This document shows, in pieces, positions 62,301 to 64,000 of a DNA stretch of 64,000 nt (position 1 is its first letter; each line of letters begins with the position of its first letter). The position numbers and the translations under genes were made by a program. The stretch covers positions 74,055,508 through 74,119,507 of the forward strand of contig OX359246.1 of assembly GCA_947179485.1 (NCBI GenBank), given 5' to 3'. The DNA is from Allacma fusca. Lineage: Eukaryota; Arthropoda; Collembola; Symphypleona; Sminthuridae. A model generated the notes under the pieces. It saw nothing but the letters and a program-made list of their open reading frames with translations, made no database searches and was not told the origin of the DNA.

Positions 62301-64000
62301 ATTGTACTTCGTGTCATCTGCCCTAGGGATTTTGGTGAATCAGTGTCAACCTTCCCATTGGCTGGACTTTGTGACGTTATTGCTGTCGTTGACTTTGGAG
62401 TAGGAGACCAATCAGTCCCCATTCCAATGTCAGTGATAGTATTTCTGTCAAAATCTTCATTTTCATTTTGAACTTGAGCTTTCTTCGGCGATAAAAATTC
62501 TTTCATGTCTAAATCATTTATTGTTGCATTGTGAAGCTCTATATCTTGTATTAGTTTGAGATTTTTCTCGTAGATATACTCATTGGTATATTTCCAGGTA
62601 TTTTCATCCTCCTGTGGATCATCCTCCCGAAATTCGTGGATTGTAATGATGTCATCTACGGATAATTTCCATTCTTTGAGCGCTGAGTAGCTGTGTGTTA
62701 CTTCATTTACACGGCTCTTTACGCTCATTGTATGGTTCTCCCAATCCGTTTCCTCCAATTTCGGTTGAGGTACTAAAATTTCCACTTGTGATTTGACTTT
62801 ACGCCTGGGTTGACCTTTCAATCTCCCTGACCATGGATTTTGTCGCTGTGGGATTATGGCTTCATCTTCATCTGAGGATTGACTTTCGTCATCCGTCCAA
62901 TATTTTCCCTTATAGCTTTCCCTGGTCGTAAGGCTGGCTGCACACGCTAGTGGTGGCATTATTATGTTCCCATGAGGGATTTGTTTTTGCTCTTCCAAAG
63001 CAATTTTGTGTTCCTTGACCGGGTCTGGTTCAAATTCGATCACTCGGTCCTCTGTATCCTCCAAATCTTCCTTTGTATAGGGTAATGGAGCTCTGGATAA
63101 AAAGTCTGCATCCAAGTGTAATGCTCCTTTCTTGTATGTGACTTGAAAGTCAAATTCTTGTAGTTTATTTACAAACTTACTTATTCGGTGGTTTGGATCT
63201 TTTTGTAATCTTAAGTAGCACAATGCTAAATGATCTGATCTGATTAAAAATTTTCTCAAATAAAGATATTGTCTGAATTTGCGAACTGCATATACGACTG
63301 CTGCTAGTTCTAATTCTGTGACTGAGTAATTCTTTTCTGACTGAATTAGTGTCCTTGAAGCATAAGCTATTGGATGTTCTCCTCCATCATCTTGAAGTAC
63401 ACAGCATCCTAGTCCTGAGATTGATGCATCTGTATGTAGTATGCAATCCAACTCTGGGTTGAAATGAGCTAGAACTGGCTGTGTCATTAATTTGGTTTTG
63501 AGAATGTTGAAGGCAATTGTTGCATCTGCACTCCATTGGAAGCATCTTATGCGTTTTTGACCTTCAGATTTCCCTTTACTGACAATCCATGATTGTGAGA
63601 TGGGACTAGCAATTTTCGCGAAGTCCTTGATGTATTTTCTATAGAAACTGCATATTCCGAAAAATCTTCTTGCTTCTGTTTCAGATTTTGGTATTGGCAC
63701 ATGTCTAATAGCGTCCACCTTTGCAGGATCTGGACTGGTGCCTTCCCTGGATACTTTAAATCCTAAAACAATTACTTCAAAATATCCGAATTTGCATTTC
63801 TTTGGCTTGAACTTAAAGTTCTTGTTGCTGGCTCTTAACATCAATTCTTCGAGAGATGCTAATTTGTCCAAAAGATGAATTCCATAAGAGATTACATCAT
63901 CTAAATATACCATGGCTCCCCTAAATTTGAGTGAGCCTAGCATTTGATCTGCTGCTCGCTGAAAAGCTGACGGTGCAATCTTGACTCCCATAGGTAGTCG
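59165..64000 (-). CDS. pol: Pol polyprotein (RT-RNase H-insert-integrase-tail), 5' partial
   Basis: The frame is open to the window edge; residue numbers count from 63991. It begins within RT, with YLDD at about 29-32 (AMVYLDDVISYG). RNase H follows (LHTDASISGLGCC, about 190; YSVTELELAAVVYAV, about 222). After the connection domain (LHLDADFLSRAPLP) a hydrophilic block of about 585 residues (310-895) intervenes. Then come the HHCC finger (HDGILCGGHLGFQKT, CESCQAAK), the DDE core (Asp in LCIDLIG, Asp in LLSDGGSEF, Glu in GQIERMVQ) and the GPY/F module (YKGPFVVIEV, about 1265). A 300-residue Ser/Asn/Thr-rich tail carries repeats of F-S-[SD]-[EK]-[NS]-Y. No internal stops or frameshifts. The closest ordinary relatives (Ty3/gypsy) lack the insert. 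Confidence 0.92.
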   Translation of the reverse strand, partial: RLPMGVKIAPSAFQRAADQMLGSLKFRGAMVYLDDVISYGIHLLDKLASLEELMLRASNKNFKFKPKKCKFGYFEVIVLGFKVSREGTSPDPAKVDAIRHVPIPKSETEARRFFGICSFYRKYIKDFAKIASPISQSWIVSKGKSEGQKRIRCFQWSADATIAFNILKTKLMTQPVLAHFNPELDCILHTDASISGLGCCVLQDDGGEHPIAYASRTLIQSEKNYSVTELELAAVVYAVRKFRQYLYLRKFLIRSDHLALCYLRLQKDPNHRISKFVNKLQEFDFQVTYKKGALHLDADFLSRAPLPYTKEDLEDTEDRVIEFEPDPVKEHKIALEEQKQIPHGNIIMPPLACAASLTTRESYKGKYWTDDESQSSDEDEAIIPQRQNPWSGRLKGQPRRKVKSQVEILVPQPKLEETDWENHTMSVKSRVNEVTHSYSALKEWKLSVDDIITIHEFREDDPQEDENTWKYTNEYIYEKNLKLIQDIELHNATINDLDMKEFLSPKKAQVQNENEDFDRNTITDIGMGTDWSPTPKSTTAITSQSPANGKVDTDSPKSLGQMTRSTMEFTTMDGAGEAETKAVHLPPAIIVDSDTEVHDQALKNQETADLVNQAAETTQKKSSTFPPTHPASPKEAKKLVLTDEDRNVQKECDRPTLKQEKFSVENHIPSGHDPTDEEKWFAFEETWRNPTSAKGDEWKLKQEVISQLKTYTAQSARKTDQVPDAESPGYVNNPDLDTPQRIKAMKISRDVDEWMKNIQRRSAACESEENKNPPPSHTYISTENPVNENNYSLLATTVEELRKSIREGEIKFTNGRSWKIQPLKGQGVVTSKKTSHSLCLSQDEDQRNKDAQKTEDMSLNRAIKFVPGAHALQGCEGSKDTFSTHKPVCRILEDEEQVTMLEEHNMQEMQRDDPDCLFIMDKIKMRHTLNWKDKEKYSRYEIDEEGILTIVHKDGRKLYVPRVLRNFLLSKAHDGILCGGHLGFQKTLHRLNKNYFWRKMNVSVAKYVMSCESCQAAKSMRMKPAGLLHPIRIENVGDALCIDLIGPMQISIKGNKYIIIAQDYVSKFVIAEAIPDKTADRIAEFLLHKVVLKYGLFKNLLSDGGSEFRAEITQALLRRLGMNHSTSTALIHNSVGQIERMVQTISTMLSHYTQIEQALWCSCLPFLINAYNCSHHDVTKETPYFMMFRRQPIYDFNLQLCLSSVDTNFMSAEEATTRIEKAIAKIRERQDYSKDWYDRKRRFVKFNIGDTVRVFTPTRIVGKSERFLHPYKGPFVVIEVLAKDNYIIQDLRNSKKRQKVHVERLKKCLQREHIEDEYSYDLDSDIVELVTKRNRNKCGKVIVSQPRSILKNSTSSDNSSTTSKKVTFKVQPAQTEEITREFSSESYADSSSDQTQPVQQRGEFCDKNYSHSQITPSGGGKPNQGLNQHKDNTQGGKGTTKQSSTQVRKFSSENYSDNREFLDKNYPYFTRSKVNEHPRGNQGRDKGIETTEEFSPNKNLEVRSSGRVHQTENRSFRTANSRDKTSNVKFLPTSGEITRRGATRVTNDTYKERINPNHQGITSPINQGKGERNSSPTKNFTSDFGTGGSTEQTETKRPSRKLRKPKKIFRI
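59365..59577 (-). CDS. Short coiled-coil ORF 1 (70 aa)
   Basis: From ATG 59577 a helical segment (TLEEIRDEIRGLKQQRNLVQ; EEYIKQRIAALELLIQETK) precedes a short polar end. It lies wholly inside the Pol tail, in another frame. First of five consecutive ATG-started ORFs of similar size and structure. Confidence 0.5.
   Translation of the reverse strand: MNTLEEIRDEIRGLKQQRNLVQIKIWKYAAQEEYIKQRIAALELLIQETKPQTSSFCPQVEKSQDEVQPE

Larger units (their letters stand above)
46858..64000 (-). mobile_element. Giant Ty3/gypsy-type LTR element, 3' part (>17 kb)
   Basis: On the minus strand the element runs from a Pol frame that continues past the window edge to a 582-bp 3' LTR. RT, RNase H and integrase with a GPY/F module place it in Ty3/gypsy. 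The post-pol region is about 12 kb and holds at least ten ORFs, ending in a signal-peptide/TM protein, so it is far longer than ordinary elements. Extra post-pol genes are familiar from errantiviruses (one env gene) and complex retroviruses (several small genes). None of these ORFs matches either by eye. Gag, the 5' LTR and the primer-binding site would lie beyond 64000. Confidence 0.88.

Overview
This is eukaryotic nuclear DNA, most likely from an arthropod. It is A+T-rich and has short spliceosomal introns of about 55-115 bp with ordinary GT...AG ends. It carries a Polinton/Maverick with metazoan-type genes, a compact Ty3/gypsy element, several hAT-type elements with 8-bp target duplications, and part of a very large LTR element. 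No species-specific marker is visible, so the arthropod call is inference. No tRNA, rRNA or CRISPR was recognised.

Host-like DNA, about 1-13.3 kb and 37.9-46.86 kb: this holds repeated remnants of one minus-strand multi-exon gene family that I do not recognise. Copy A (5441-7605) keeps seven exons whose splice phases all agree. Copy B (40645-42807) has seven matching exons of nearly identical lengths but an in-frame stop in exon 4. Fragments lie at about 1.6-2.3 kb and 8.64-8.8 kb. Three hAT-type elements (2535-3656, 9727-9883, 39145-40246) and a pogo/Tigger-like repeat (about 12.05-12.32 kb) have inserted between them.

Polinton, 13304-37932: it is bounded by 84-bp terminal inverted repeats beginning AGTAGG and by near-identical 6-bp target duplications (caaatt/caaatg). 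From left to right it encodes a spliced RING-H2-like protein with a PCNA-box-like motif, a spliced minus-strand gene of unknown role, an SF1 (Pif1-like) helicase, a DDE integrase, a virion-type repeat protein, an Arg/Lys-rich basic protein, a major capsid-type protein, an adenovirus-type cysteine protease, a packaging ATPase, four small proteins and a protein-primed family B DNA polymerase. Several genes carry in-frame stops or frameshifts, so this copy looks decayed.

Nested Ty3/gypsy element, 24707-29489: it sits inside the capsid gene. It has two 364-bp LTRs that look identical by eye, a 5-bp target duplication (gtatt) and one intact Gag-Pol frame that lacks almost all of the capsid part of Gag. 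It is therefore younger than the Polinton.

Giant LTR element, 46858 to beyond 64000, minus strand: the 3' LTR (582 bp) and polypurine tract are present, but the 5' end lies outside the window. Pol has RT, RNase H and integrase, with a block of about 585 residues between RNase H and integrase and a long repetitive tail. About 12 kb of extra sequence lies between pol and the 3' LTR. It contains a run of five very short coiled-coil ORFs overprinted on longer frames, a 108-aa ORF coupled to the last of them by an ATGA overlap, and large ORFs of 1690, 538 and about 241 aa. The last has a signal peptide and one transmembrane segment, as an envelope-like protein would. This post-pol gene set is the best candidate here for an undescribed system.
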